From: Halopseudomonas sp002296055
GTDB taxonomy: Bacteria > Pseudomonadota > Gammaproteobacteria > Pseudomonadales > Pseudomonadaceae
Strand: one strand, 5' to 3'
NCBI RefSeq assembly: GCF_050876985.1
Contig: NZ_JBPAPP010000002.1
Length of the DNA: 64,000 bases
The notes beneath the pieces were generated by a model. That model ran no database searches. It was not told the origin of the DNA and saw nothing but the letters and a program-made list of their open reading frames with translations. Numbering within the stretch: position 1 is the first letter of the stretch; each line of letters begins with the position of its first letter. Position numbers and translations under genes: made by a program. Shown here piece after piece: positions 9,240-18,180 of the stretch.

Positions 9240-9270
9240 ATATTTCAGGCTTTTTCATAGGAGACACTCC

Positions 9271-9699
9271 ATGTCTATTCAACAGGTTGTATACCGCGCC
9301 TCGGCCGAAGCCACCGGCGGCCGTGACGGCCGTGCCATTTCCTCCGACGGCGTACTGGATATCGAGCTGACCACCCCGAAAGAACTGGGCGGCGCCGGCG
9401 GCCAAGGCACCAACCCGGAACAGCTGTTTGCTGCCGGTTACTCCGCCTGCTTTATCGGCGCAATGAAATTTGTCGCTGGTCGAGACAAGCTGCCCATGCC
9501 CGCTGATGCGTCCGTTGAGGGCGTGGTCGGTATCGGTCAGATTCCGCAGGGGTTCGGCATTGAAGTGGAACTGCGCGTCAGCCTGCCCGGCATGAACGAC
9601 GATCAGGCCAAACAGCTGATCGACGCAGCCCACCAGGTCTGCCCTTACTCCAACGCTACCCGCGGCAACATTGATGTGACGCTGACGCGGGTTGAGTAA
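9271..9699 (+). CDS. ohr: Organic hydroperoxide resistance protein Ohr
   Basis: 142 residues, the standard Ohr length. The family signatures are ATGGRDGR (14-21), LGGAGGQGTNPEQLF and GYSACFIGA, with the two catalytic cysteines at C60 and C124 (HQVCPYSNATRGN). Ohr is a lipoyl-dependent thiol peroxidase that reduces organic and lipid hydroperoxides in the cytoplasm. The ATG at 9271 was chosen because TAGGAGA lies 7 bases upstream and the homologous N-terminus starts there. Two palindromic operator-like sites lie upstream. Confidence 0.96.
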   Translation: MSIQQVVYRASAEATGGRDGRAISSDGVLDIELTTPKELGGAGGQGTNPEQLFAAGYSACFIGAMKFVAGRDKLPMPADASVEGVVGIGQIPQGFGIEVELRVSLPGMNDDQAKQLIDAAHQVCPYSNATRGNIDVTLTRVE

Positions 9700-9731
9700 G
9701 GAGTTGATCAACGCCTTCTTAAAACGCACAA

Positions 9732-9763
9732 ACAACAACGGCGCCCAAAGGCGCCGTTGTTGT
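9732..9763. terminator. Bidirectional terminator between ohr and thrC
   Basis: Perfect inverted repeat ACAACAACGGCGCC (9732-9745) and its complement (9750-9763) around the 4-base loop CAAA. It sits between the convergent ends of ohr and thrC. U-tracts are weak on both sides. Confidence 0.7.
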
Positions 9764-9777
9764 GTCAGCAGCTCAGC

Positions 9778-11187
9778 TTAGAGCGGCTTGCCACGATTGC
9801 CGTGAGCGGCAACAAAGCCCTGCACATCAGCCAGGCTGTTCGCCAGCACCGTCATACGCTCTTCGCGCTCAAACAGATCGCTCAGGTGTGCCGGCAGATG
9901 CAGCGCCTCACCCACGCCCGCCTGGCGAACCGCATCCGGGAACTTGACCGGATGGGCGGTGCCCAGGGTGATCATCGGCGTCGACAGCGAACGACGGCAC
10001 TCGCGGGCTGCGCGCACGCCAATGGCGGTGTGCGGGTCCAGTACTTCGCCGCACTGCTCGAATACCTGGGCGATGGTCGCGCAGGTACCTTCGTCGTCTA
10101 CCGCCAGCGAGTCGAACAGTTTGCGCGCCTCGGTCCAGCGATCATCTTCAACAGACAGCTTGCCGCTGACCTTGAAGGCGTCCATCAGCTCGGACACCAG
10201 ACGACCGTTACGACCGTGCAGGTCAAACAGCAGACGCTCAAAGTTGGAGGACACCATGATGTCCATCGACGGCGACAGCGACGGGTGCAGCGTGTCCTTG
10301 TCGTACTGGTTGCCACTCATGAAGCGGTGCAGGATGTCGTTGCGGTTGGTGGCAACAATCAGCTGACTGATCGGCAGGCCCATGTTGCGCGCCAGGTAAC
10401 CGGCAAAGATGTCACCAAAGTTGCCGGTGGGCACCGAGAACGCCATGGAGCGCGCCGGACCACCCAGCTGCAGGGCCGCGTGGAAGTAGTAAACGATCTG
10501 CGCCATGATGCGCGCCCAATTGATCGAGTTGACCGCAACCAGACGGGTGCCCTTGAGGAAGCCCTGATCGGCGAAGCTGGCCTTGACCATCTCCTGACAG
10601 TCATCGAAGTTACCTTCGATGGCAATGTTATGGATGTTGTCGCCGAGAATGCTGGTCATCTGGCGACGCTGCACCTCGGACACCCGGTTGTGCGGGTGCA
10701 TGATAAAGATGTCGACATTCTCGCAAGCCTTGCAGCCTTCAATAGCCGCAGAACCGGTGTCACCGGAGGTCGCGCCCATGATCACCACGCGCTCGCCGCG
10801 CTTGACCAGGAAGTAGTCGAGCAGGCGACCCAGCAGTTGCAGGGCAAAGTCTTTGAACGCCAGAGTCGGGCCGTGGAACAGCTCCATCACCCACTCGTTG
10901 CTGTCCAGCTGACGCAACGGCGCGACCGCCTTGTGCTCAAAAACGCCGTAGGTGTCTTGCAGAATCTGTTTGAAGTCGGCATCTGGAATGCTGCCGGTGA
11001 CGAACGGACGCATGACGTTGAACGCCAGCTCGTGGTACGGCAGACCGGCCCAGGACGCAATCTGCTCCTGGGTAAAGCGCGGCAGATTCTCGGGGACGTA
11101 CAGACCACCATCAGACGCCAGACCAGCCAGCAGAACGTCTTCAAAATTCAGGGCCGGAGCCTGGCCACGGGTACTGATATAACGCAT
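9778..11187 (-). CDS. thrC: Threonine synthase
   Basis: 469 residues, the length of the long gammaproteobacterial ThrC class. The N-terminus MRYISTRGQAPALNFEDVLL is characteristic. The PLP-binding lysine is K112 in FHGPTLAFKDF, and GATSGDTGSAAIEG forms the phosphate-binding loop. It converts O-phosphohomoserine to threonine in the cytoplasm. It lies downstream of hom on the same strand, as in Pseudomonas, separated by about 100 bases that hold a long AGCTTGC-type inverted repeat. There is no thrB in the window. Confidence 0.96.
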   Translation of the reverse strand: MRYISTRGQAPALNFEDVLLAGLASDGGLYVPENLPRFTQEQIASWAGLPYHELAFNVMRPFVTGSIPDADFKQILQDTYGVFEHKAVAPLRQLDSNEWVMELFHGPTLAFKDFALQLLGRLLDYFLVKRGERVVIMGATSGDTGSAAIEGCKACENVDIFIMHPHNRVSEVQRRQMTSILGDNIHNIAIEGNFDDCQEMVKASFADQGFLKGTRLVAVNSINWARIMAQIVYYFHAALQLGGPARSMAFSVPTGNFGDIFAGYLARNMGLPISQLIVATNRNDILHRFMSGNQYDKDTLHPSLSPSMDIMVSSNFERLLFDLHGRNGRLVSELMDAFKVSGKLSVEDDRWTEARKLFDSLAVDDEGTCATIAQVFEQCGEVLDPHTAIGVRAARECRRSLSTPMITLGTAHPVKFPDAVRQAGVGEALHLPAHLSDLFEREERMTVLANSLADVQGFVAAHGNRGKPL

Positions 11188-11207
11188 AACGGCAAACCTT
11201 CGGTTTG

Positions 11208-11281
11208 AGCTGCAAGCCGCAAGCTACAAGCCGCAAGCACCGTCGGGGTTGCTTGCCGCTTGTGGCTTGTCGCTTGCAGCT
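11208..11281. repeat. AGCTTGC-type inverted repeat between hom and thrC
   Basis: The left arm (11208-11239) is built of GCAAGCC/GCAAGCT units and the right arm (11249-11281) of GCTTGCC/GCTTGTG units. They are near-complementary over about 32 bases with a short loop. The repeat starts just past the hom stop codon. Related copies lie at 45626-45656, 45775-45805, 49470-49500, 52663-52694 and 52724-52755. Confidence 0.75.
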
Positions 11282-11284
11282 GGA

Positions 11285-12589
11285 TTAGTCCAGTTGTTCC
11301 ACGCGAATCCGCATCAGCGGGCCGGCGATGTCGTCCAGTGCTTCCAGAGCGGCGATGGCGTCGTTCATATCCTGCTCGCGCACGCGGTGGGTCAGCAGAA
11401 TCATCGGCACCAGGCCGTCCTGCTCTTCCACATCCTTCTGCATGATGGATTCGATGTTGATGCCGCGCTCGGACAGGATGCTGGCAACCTTGGCCAGCAC
11501 GCCGGGGCGATCCTGGGCGTGCAGGCGCAGGTAATAAGCGGTGTTGACCTCGTCGACCGGCAGCACCGGCAGGTCAGACAGCGCGTCAGCCTGGAAGGCC
11601 AGGTGCGGCACGCGGTTGGTCGGGTCGGTGGTCAGAGTGCGGACCACGTCGATAACATCCGCTACAACGGCCGAAGCAGTCGGCTCGGAGCCGGCACCAG
11701 CGCCGTAATACAGGGTCGGACCAACAGCATCGCCCTGCACCATAACGGCGTTCATAACACCGTTAACATTGGCAATCAGGCGGTCGGAGGGGATCAGCGT
11801 CGGGTGTACGCGCAGCTCTACGCCATTCTCGGTGCGGCGCGCCACACCCAGATGCTTGATACGGTAGCCCAGTGCTTCGGCATAGTTCACGTCAGCCGTG
11901 GTCAGCTTGGTGATGCCTTCGGTGTAGGCCTTCTCGAACTGCAGCGGAATGCCAAAGGCAATGGATGCCAGAATGGTCAGTTTGTGCGCCGCATCGATAC
12001 CTTCCACGTCGAAAGTCGGATCGGCTTCTGCATAGCCCAGCGCCTGCGCCTCGGCCAGCACGTCATCAAAGGTACGGCCCTTGTCGCGCATCTCGGTCAG
12101 GATGAAGTTGCCGGTGCCGTTGATGATGCCCGCGACCCAATCGATACGGTTGGCTGCCAGACCTTCACGCAGCGCCTTGATGATCGGGATACCGCCGGCA
12201 ACTGACGCTTCGAACGCCACCATCACGCCCTTGGCGCTGGCAGCAGAGAAGATTTCGTTACCGTGCACAGCGATCAGCGCCTTGTTGGCGGTAACCACGT
12301 GCTTGCCGTTCTCAATGGCTTTGAGCACCACTTCCTTGGCCAGGGTGTAGCCACCGATCAGCTCGACGATGATGTCGATTTCCGGGTTGTTGACCAGCGC
12401 GAACACATCGTCCGTCACCGGGGTCATGCCCAGGTTGCAGGCCGGGTTGGGGTGCCGGGTTGCAATCTGGGCGACCTCAATGCCACGCCCAGCACGCCGG
12501 GCAATCTCCGTCGCGTTGCGCTGCAGAACATTGAAGGTGCCACCGCCGACGGTGCCCAATCCACAAATACCTACTTTGACCGGTTTCAA
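11285..12589 (-). CDS. hom: Homoserine dehydrogenase
   Basis: 434 residues. The N-terminal NAD(P)-binding Rossmann motif is GLGTVGGG (10-17). The central catalytic domain carries EASVAGGIPII and GIINGTGNFILTEM, and a C-terminal ACT domain (about 350-434, YYLRLHAQDRPGVLAKVAS) is the usual site of threonine feedback control. It makes homoserine from aspartate semialdehyde, the branch point to threonine and methionine. It sits upstream of thrC on the same strand. Its start is 66 bases from the dsbC stop, which allows read-through from dsbC. Confidence 0.97.
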   Translation of the reverse strand: MKPVKVGICGLGTVGGGTFNVLQRNATEIARRAGRGIEVAQIATRHPNPACNLGMTPVTDDVFALVNNPEIDIIVELIGGYTLAKEVVLKAIENGKHVVTANKALIAVHGNEIFSAASAKGVMVAFEASVAGGIPIIKALREGLAANRIDWVAGIINGTGNFILTEMRDKGRTFDDVLAEAQALGYAEADPTFDVEGIDAAHKLTILASIAFGIPLQFEKAYTEGITKLTTADVNYAEALGYRIKHLGVARRTENGVELRVHPTLIPSDRLIANVNGVMNAVMVQGDAVGPTLYYGAGAGSEPTASAVVADVIDVVRTLTTDPTNRVPHLAFQADALSDLPVLPVDEVNTAYYLRLHAQDRPGVLAKVASILSERGINIESIMQKDVEEQDGLVPMILLTHRVREQDMNDAIAALEALDDIAGPLMRIRVEQLD

Positions 12590-12655
12590 ACTTTGGTCCC
12601 TACCTGGTTGTTAGTCGATTACATGAAAACGGTGGCGAACACGCCGCCACCGGGT

Positions 12656-13378
12656 TTACTGCTGATTCTCCAGCGCAATGGCCGCCAACTGGGCCGCAGG
12701 CTGATAGCCTGGGATCATCACGCCGTTGGCCAGAAAGATAGCCGGCGTGCCCTGCACTCCGACCTGCTGACCAAGGGCAAACTGGCGCGCGACTGGGTTG
12801 GCACAACTGGCAGCCTCCACATCGTCACCCTGCTTGGCAGCGGTGAGCGCGGCTTTCGGGTCTTCTGCGCACCAGACCGACTGCATGACGCTGGCGGCCC
12901 GTGACTGCATGCCACCCCGCGGGAAGGCCGCGTAGCGCACCTCAATGCCCAGCTCGTTCAGCTCGTCAATCTCGGCGTGCAGCTTGCGGCAATAGCCACA
13001 GTCCACATCGGTGAACACGGTAATGTGCGTCTTCGGCTGTTCCGGCGCGAACACAATCAGCTCCTGCTGCGGCAGCTCGTTGATTACCGCGCCAATGTTG
13101 CGTGCTTCGGCGATGGAGGTGAGGTTACGCGGCTGACCGTCGTTCACCTCGATCAGTGCACCCTGAACGAAATACTTGCCGTCAGCGGTGGCATACAGAA
13201 CACGCCCGCTCTCCAGCTCGACCATGTGCAGCCCTTCTACCGGAGAGGCGCTGACCGCCTTGACCGGCACATCGAAATTCAGTTGCTTGAGGGCATCCCG
13301 AATCGCCTGATCGGGGGTAGCCATGACCGGTGTCGCTGCCAGCGCCAGCATAGCGGCAAGGCCGAGTTTCAGTCGCAT
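12656..13378 (-). CDS. dsbC: Periplasmic disulfide isomerase DsbC
   Basis: 240 residues. The start at 13378 gives a signal peptide MRLKLGLAAMLALAATPVMA and has GGAGC just upstream; the open frame to 13444 adds only a non-signal leader. The N-terminal dimerisation domain is followed by a thioredoxin fold with the active site CGYC (127-130). A second cysteine pair occurs near the C-terminus (VWCAED and ASCANP). The protein isomerises wrong disulfides in the periplasm. The order xerD, dsbC, hom, thrC on one strand matches Pseudomonas. Confidence 0.93.
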   Translation of the reverse strand: MRLKLGLAAMLALAATPVMATPDQAIRDALKQLNFDVPVKAVSASPVEGLHMVELESGRVLYATADGKYFVQGALIEVNDGQPRNLTSIAEARNIGAVINELPQQELIVFAPEQPKTHITVFTDVDCGYCRKLHAEIDELNELGIEVRYAAFPRGGMQSRAASVMQSVWCAEDPKAALTAAKQGDDVEAASCANPVARQFALGQQVGVQGTPAIFLANGVMIPGYQPAAQLAAIALENQQ

Positions 13379-13440
13379 AGTCCGCTCCTTTTGAAGACCG
13401 CCAAGCTTACCACGAATAACGCGAGCACTGATCAATAGCA

Positions 13441-14361
13441 TCACCCACGGGGATGGTGCTGGGCGTGCAGATCGTGCAGCCGCTGCCGGGCGATATGGGT
13501 ATATATCTGCGTGGTCGACAGATCACTGTGCCCCAGCAGCATCTGCACCACCCGCAAATCGGCGCCATGGTTGAGCAAGTGCGTGGCAAAGGCATGACGC
13601 AGCGTGTGCGGCGACAGGTCGCTGCGAATCCCTGCCGTCAGGGCGTGCTGCTTGATACGGTGCCAGAAGGTCTGGCGCGTCATCATCTGGCCCAACCGAC
13701 TGGGAAACAGCACATCGGCCGGCTTGCCGGCCAGCAACTGGACGCGGGCCGAATGCAGGTATTGCTCCAGCCAGGTCATCGCCTCCTCGCCCAGCGGCAC
13801 CAAGCGCTCCTTGCTGCCCTTGCCGGTCACCCGCACCACGCCCTGACGCAAATTGAGCTGATCCAGCCGCAAGCCGACCAACTCGCTGACCCGCAGCCCG
13901 GTGGCGTACAGCACTTCCAACATGCAGCGGTCGCGCAGCCCCAGACTGTCCTCGGTATCCGGCGCGGCCAATAGGCGTTCGACATCGGCTTCGCTCAGCG
14001 ACTTGGGCAGCGGGCGACCCAGCTTGGGCATGGCCACATCACGCGTCGGATCCTCGCTGATCAGCTGCTGGCGTAGGAGGTAGCGGTAGAAACTGCGCAC
14101 ACAGGACAGCATGCGAGCACTAGAACGGGCCTGATAGCCCGCCGCCAGACGCCAGCCCAGATAGGCCATCAGATCCGCACGGCTCGCTCGCTGCAAGCCG
14201 CCGCCGCGCCCTTCGAGCCAGCCAGCCAGACTGCGCAAGTCGGTGCGATAGGCATTGCGGGTGTGCTGCGACAGCCCTTTCTCCAGCCACAGGCTGTCGA
14301 GAAACTGGTCGATCAACTGCTGCTGCGCAGCACTGGGCGCCGGCGGTGCACCATCACTCAT
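13441..14361 (-). CDS. xerD: Tyrosine recombinase XerD
   Basis: 306 residues with an N-terminal SAM-like core-binding domain and a C-terminal catalytic domain. The catalytic set is complete: R157 (ATGLRVSEL), K181, H252 and R255 (PHTLRHAFATHLL), H278 (LLGHSDLSTTQ) and nucleophile Y287 (IYTHI). The C-terminus LHDLHAQHHPRG is XerD-like. With XerC it resolves chromosome dimers at dif. It lies upstream of dsbC and just downstream of the rplS terminator, so it needs its own promoter in 14362-14412. Confidence 0.96.
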   Translation of the reverse strand: MSDGAPPAPSAAQQQLIDQFLDSLWLEKGLSQHTRNAYRTDLRSLAGWLEGRGGGLQRASRADLMAYLGWRLAAGYQARSSARMLSCVRSFYRYLLRQQLISEDPTRDVAMPKLGRPLPKSLSEADVERLLAAPDTEDSLGLRDRCMLEVLYATGLRVSELVGLRLDQLNLRQGVVRVTGKGSKERLVPLGEEAMTWLEQYLHSARVQLLAGKPADVLFPSRLGQMMTRQTFWHRIKQHALTAGIRSDLSPHTLRHAFATHLLNHGADLRVVQMLLGHSDLSTTQIYTHIARQRLHDLHAQHHPRG

Positions 14362-14412
14362 AGAGCCAACCTGTGATTTGGAAAGGTGCGCCCATTAAAA
14401 ACACTCGGGCAC

Positions 14413-14440
14413 AAAAAAGCAGCCCTGAGGCTGCTTTTTT
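14413..14440 (-). terminator. Terminator of the rpsP-rimM-trmD-rplS operon
   Basis: Perfect 12-base stem, AAAAAAGCAGCC with its complement GGCTGCTTTTTT, around the loop CTGA. It is followed on the minus strand by the T run of the stem. It lies 17 bases past the rplS stop. Confidence 0.9.
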
Positions 14441-14457
14441 GCTGGCAAGCGATCCGA

Positions 14458-14805
14458 TCAGGACAGCTTTTCCTTGATGCGAGCTGCCTTACCGGACAGA
14501 GCACGCAGGTAGTACAGCTTGGCCTTGCGAACGTCACCGCGACGCTTGACAGAGATGCTGTCGATCAGCGGAGAGTAGGTCTGGAAAGTACGCTCAACGC
14601 CAACACCGCTGGAGATCTTGCGAACGGTGAAAGCGGAGTTCAGACCACGGTTACGCTTACCGATAACCACGCCTTCGAAGGCCTGCAGACGGGAGCGCTC
14701 ACCTTCCTTAACCTTGACCTGGACAATAACGGTGTCGCCAGGGGCGAACGCCGGTACTTCCTTGGACATCTGTTCAGCTTCAAGCTGGGCAATAATATTG
14801 GACAT
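14458..14805 (-). CDS. rplS: Large-subunit ribosomal protein L19
   Basis: 115 residues, normal for L19. Diagnostic segments are FAPGDTVIVQVKVKEG, LQAFEGVVIGKRNRGLNS and FTVRKISSGVGVERTFQ, and the basic C-terminus is KLYYLRALSGKAARIKEKL. L19 sits at the 30S-50S interface. It is the last gene of the rpsP-rimM-trmD-rplS operon, 33 bases after trmD, and is followed by a strong terminator. RBS AGGAG is just upstream. Confidence 0.98.
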   Translation of the reverse strand: MSNIIAQLEAEQMSKEVPAFAPGDTVIVQVKVKEGERSRLQAFEGVVIGKRNRGLNSAFTVRKISSGVGVERTFQTYSPLIDSISVKRRGDVRKAKLYYLRALSGKAARIKEKLS

Positions 14806-14838
14806 CTTGCTTCTCCTGCACAGGCCGTCGGACCTGTT

Positions 14839-15588
14839 TCAATGGTTATCGGTTGCCTGCTCGCGGATGTATTCCGCCAACAGCTGTTGCTGTTCTTTGC
14901 TCAACTCCAGGTCTTCAAGCAACTCTGGCCGACGTTGCCAGGTTCGACCCAAAGACTGTTTGAGGCGCCAGCGCCGGATACGTTCATGGTTACCACTGAG
15001 CAGCACCTCCGGAACGCGCTGCCCATCAAATTCTTCCGGTCGGGTGTAATGTGGGCAATCGAGCCATCCCGCCGAAAAGGAATCTTCTACCGCAGAATCC
15101 GCATGCCCCAGTACACCGGGAATCAGGCGGGTTACTGCGTCCAGGAGCACCATGGCTCCCAGCTCGCCACCGGACAGGACATAGTCCCCGATGGAGATTT
15201 CCTCATCTACGCAGCGATCGATGATGCGCTCGTCGATGCCCTCGTAGCGCCCGCATAACAGTACAAGACTGTCGAGCTGCGCCAGCTGTTCGACGCGTTT
15301 TTGCGTCAGAGGCTGCCCCTGCGGAGACAGGTAAATCACCCGCGGGGTGGAGGGAGCCTGCTGGCGGATGGCGTCAATCGCCTCCAACAGCGGCTCGACC
15401 TTCATCAGCATTCCGGGGCCACCACCAAAGGGGCGGTCATCCACCGTGCGATGCCGGTCATGTGCATGATCACGTGGGCTGCTGAAAGCGACTTCCAGCT
15501 GTCCCCGCTTGACCGCCCTGCCGGTAACACCGGACTCGGTCAGCGCCGTGAACATCTCGGGAAACAGGGTTACTACACCGGCCCACAC
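14839..15588 (-). CDS. trmD: tRNA (guanine-N1)-methyltransferase TrmD
   Basis: 249 residues. It begins MWAGVVTLFPEMF and carries the SPOUT trefoil-knot segments YLSPQGQPLTQ, LLCGRYEGIDERI and IGDYVLSGGELGAMV. It methylates G37 of tRNAs reading CNN codons, using S-adenosylmethionine, and so prevents +1 frameshifting. It starts 3 bases past the rimM stop and is followed by rplS, the conserved operon order. Confidence 0.98.
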   Translation of the reverse strand: MWAGVVTLFPEMFTALTESGVTGRAVKRGQLEVAFSSPRDHAHDRHRTVDDRPFGGGPGMLMKVEPLLEAIDAIRQQAPSTPRVIYLSPQGQPLTQKRVEQLAQLDSLVLLCGRYEGIDERIIDRCVDEEISIGDYVLSGGELGAMVLLDAVTRLIPGVLGHADSAVEDSFSAGWLDCPHYTRPEEFDGQRVPEVLLSGNHERIRRWRLKQSLGRTWQRRPELLEDLELSKEQQQLLAEYIREQATDNH

Positions 15589-15591
15589 CGG

Positions 15592-16134
15592 TCAGAACTC
15601 CGCATCCCAGTCTACCTGGATGACCTTGGCCTCCAGATCGACCTTTGCTACAAACTGGTCGGGCAGGTAGGGCAACAAACGTTCACGCTGGTCAATGCTG
15701 CCCGCACAGGGCTTAACCACCATGACATCGTTGGAGCCGGTCTCGAGCAGGTGAGCCACCGCCCCGAGTACCTGACCTTGCAGATTGACGACCTTCAGGC
15801 CCTCAAGCTGATGCCAGTAAAAATCGCCTTCGTCCAGCTCAGGCAGCGCGTCGGCTGCAACGCTGATCTCGAAGTTGATCAGTTCCTCGGCCTTGTTACG
15901 GTCATCAATCCCTTTCAGGTTGACCACCAGCACGCGCCCTTGGACGCGGCCACCGAGGACAGACACTGTGCGTTGCTCGGAACCCCGGTTCAGGGTCCAC
16001 TCGGCGTAGTCCAGCACATTGTCCAGCGGGTCGGTATGGGAATACACCTTTACCGCCCCACGCACTCCATGAACCGATACGATCTTGCCGAGGACAACCC
16101 GAGGGGCCTCGGCCGGCCCTGGAGCGTTAGCCAT
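15592..16134 (-). CDS. rimM: 16S rRNA processing protein RimM
   Basis: 180 residues. The N-terminal RimM domain has VVLGKIVSVHGVRGAVKVYS, and the PRC-barrel C-terminal half includes DEGDFYWHQLEGLKVVN and DVMVVKPC. It binds S19 and assists maturation of the 30S head. It starts one base past the rpsP stop and precedes trmD by 3 bases, so translation is probably coupled along the operon. Confidence 0.97.
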   Translation of the reverse strand: MANAPGPAEAPRVVLGKIVSVHGVRGAVKVYSHTDPLDNVLDYAEWTLNRGSEQRTVSVLGGRVQGRVLVVNLKGIDDRNKAEELINFEISVAADALPELDEGDFYWHQLEGLKVVNLQGQVLGAVAHLLETGSNDVMVVKPCAGSIDQRERLLPYLPDQFVAKVDLEAKVIQVDWDAEF

Positions 16135-16135
16135 A

Positions 16136-16387
16136 TCAGGCAGCAGCCTGAGCAGCTTCCTTCAGCAGGGCAGCAACGCGCTCGGACGGCTGTGCACCCT
16201 GGCTCAGCCAGTACTGAACGCGCTCTTCGTTGACCGACAGGCGTACTTCAGCGCCAGCAGCGATCGGGTTGAAGAAACCTACGCGCTCAACAAAACGGCC
16301 ATCACGCGCGTTGCGGCTGTTGGCAACGGTCAGATGATAGAAGGGGCGCTTCTTGGAGCCACCACGAGCAAGACGAATGGTTACCAT
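16136..16387 (-). CDS. rpsP: Small-subunit ribosomal protein S16
   Basis: 83 residues starting MVTIRLARGGSKKRPFYHL, the conserved S16 N-terminus, with ARDGRFVERVGFFNP following. First gene of the rpsP-rimM-trmD-rplS operon. RBS AGGAAA lies upstream. The 222 bases between it and the ffh stop must carry the operon promoter; a GATACT-type -10 lies near 16412 on the minus strand, but I could not fix a convincing -35. Confidence 0.98.
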   Translation of the reverse strand: MVTIRLARGGSKKRPFYHLTVANSRNARDGRFVERVGFFNPIAAGAEVRLSVNEERVQYWLSQGAQPSERVAALLKEAAQAAA

Positions 16388-16609
16388 GTCGACATCGTTT
16401 CCTGTGTTTGAGTATCGCTACTTGATCAGTTACGGGCATGCAGCGTACTGCACATATACCTAGGGCCCGAAAGGTCGCGTATTCTACGGAATATAACGAC
16501 CGATGAAAACTCTTTTTTCAGCAGCAGCCGGCACCGCCGGTCGCCTTGGGTCTGTTGCCGCTTCGCGCGCCCATCTGCGAGCAAACGAAACAGCAACAGA
16601 CGCTACGCA

Positions 16610-18013
16610 TCAGAAGCGTGGCATTCCGCCGCCCGGCGGCAACATACCACCGCCTCCGCCACCGCCCATGCCACCCATACCGCGCATCAGTTTGGCCATG
16701 CCGCCCTTGCCGCTGACCTTCTTCATCATCTTCTGCATCTGCTTGTGCTGCTTGAGCAGGCGACCGATATCCTGAATCTGGGTGCCGGAGCCGGCTGCAA
16801 TACGGCGCTTGCGTGAACCGCTGATAACATCGGGGTTGCGGCGCTCGGCCGGCGTCATCGAATTGATGATCGCCTCCATGCGCTTGAACTGCTTGGCCGC
16901 CTCGGTCTGCGCGGTTTCCATCTGGGCCGCATTGATCTTGCCGCCCATCATCGGCAGCTTTTCCATCATCGAGCCGAGACCGCCCATGGCGTTCATCTGC
17001 TGCAGCTGATCACGGAAGTCTTCCAGGTCGAAGCCCTTGCCCTTCTTCAGCTTCTTGGCCAGCTTCTCGGCCTTGTCCTTGTCGATCTTCTGCTCGGCCT
17101 GCTCGATCAGGCTGAGCACGTCACCCATGCCCAGAATGCGCGAGGCAACCCGGTCAGGGTGGAAGACTTCCAGAGCGTCGATCTTCTCGCCCATACCGAG
17201 GAACTTGATCGGCTTGCCGGTGATATGACGCACCGACAGCGCCGCACCACCACGGGCGTCACCGTCAACCTTGGTGAGGATCACACCGGTCAGCGGCAGC
17301 GCCTCGTTGAATGCCTGGGCGGTGTTGGCCGCGTCCTGACCGGTCATGGCATCGACCACAAACAGGGTTTCTGCCGGCTTGGCTGCCGCATGCACCTGCT
17401 TGATCTCGGCCATCATCTCGTCATCGACGTGCAGACGACCGGCGGTATCGACAATCAGCACGTCCATGAAGCGGTTCTTCGCCTCACGCATCGCCGCTTC
17501 AACAATGGCTACCGGCTTCTGCTCAACCGAAGACGGGAAGAACTCGACCTGCACATCTGCCGCCAGGGTTTCGAGCTGCTTGATCGCCGCCGGACGGTAA
17601 ACGTCGGCACTGACCACCATGACCTTTTTCTTCTCGCGCTCGCGCAAAGTCTTGGCCAGCTTGCCCACACTGGTGGTCTTACCGGCACCCTGCAGGCCCG
17701 CCATCAGAATCACGGCCGGCGGGCTTACCGCCAGGTTCAGCCCTTCGGACTGCCCCATGACCGCTTCGAGCTCGGATTTGACGATCTTGACGAAGACCTG
17801 GCCCGGCGACAGGCTGCGCGACACTTCGGTGCCCACAGCGCGCTCGCGCACCTGATCAACAAAGGTTTTGACCACTGGCAGCGCGACGTCGGCCTCCAGC
17901 AGCGCCATGCGCACTTCGCGCAGGGTGTCCTTGATGTTCTCTTCGGTCAGCTTGGCCTGTCCGGTCACGCCACGCAGGCTGTGTGACAGGCGTTCGGTAA
18001 GATTCTCGAACAT
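16610..18013 (-). CDS. ffh: Signal recognition particle protein Ffh
   Basis: 467 residues. An N-terminal helical N domain (MFENLTERLSHSLRGV) is followed by the G domain with P-loop GLQGAGKTTSVGKLA, DTAGRLHVDDEM and TKVDGDARGGAAL. The methionine-rich M domain (about 300-440) contains SGSRKRRIAAGSG for 4.5S RNA binding. The C-terminus is a glycine/methionine/proline tail with a run of seven glycines. It targets nascent inner-membrane proteins with FtsY. It is transcribed alone, divergently from the CcsA-like gene. No 4.5S RNA gene was recognised here. Confidence 0.98.
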   Translation of the reverse strand: MFENLTERLSHSLRGVTGQAKLTEENIKDTLREVRMALLEADVALPVVKTFVDQVRERAVGTEVSRSLSPGQVFVKIVKSELEAVMGQSEGLNLAVSPPAVILMAGLQGAGKTTSVGKLAKTLREREKKKVMVVSADVYRPAAIKQLETLAADVQVEFFPSSVEQKPVAIVEAAMREAKNRFMDVLIVDTAGRLHVDDEMMAEIKQVHAAAKPAETLFVVDAMTGQDAANTAQAFNEALPLTGVILTKVDGDARGGAALSVRHITGKPIKFLGMGEKIDALEVFHPDRVASRILGMGDVLSLIEQAEQKIDKDKAEKLAKKLKKGKGFDLEDFRDQLQQMNAMGGLGSMMEKLPMMGGKINAAQMETAQTEAAKQFKRMEAIINSMTPAERRNPDVISGSRKRRIAAGSGTQIQDIGRLLKQHKQMQKMMKKVSGKGGMAKLMRGMGGMGGGGGGGMLPPGGGMPRF

Positions 18014-18180
18014 GATGCTTTCTCCCAGGGCGGGCCTTATTTTGGGCAGCCCGGCCGCATTTTCAGCCGCGCAGTATACCCCGCACTCCCGACACAGGAT
18101 AGGGAACGCAGGCAGACGCTTTCACCCGGACGCGGCTTATGCCACACTGCGGCTTTGTTGATAATCGCTCGCAAGGACGT

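Noticed and set aside
9757..11208. 483-residue open frame on the plus strand opposite thrC
   Set aside because: It is the antisense shadow of thrC; its composition is low-complexity (His, Gln, Val, Arg rich) and matches no protein family.
16503..16775. 90-residue plus-strand frame rich in proline over the ffh 3' end
   Set aside because: Complement of the glycine/methionine/proline tail of Ffh; proline run is a shadow of GGC repeats.
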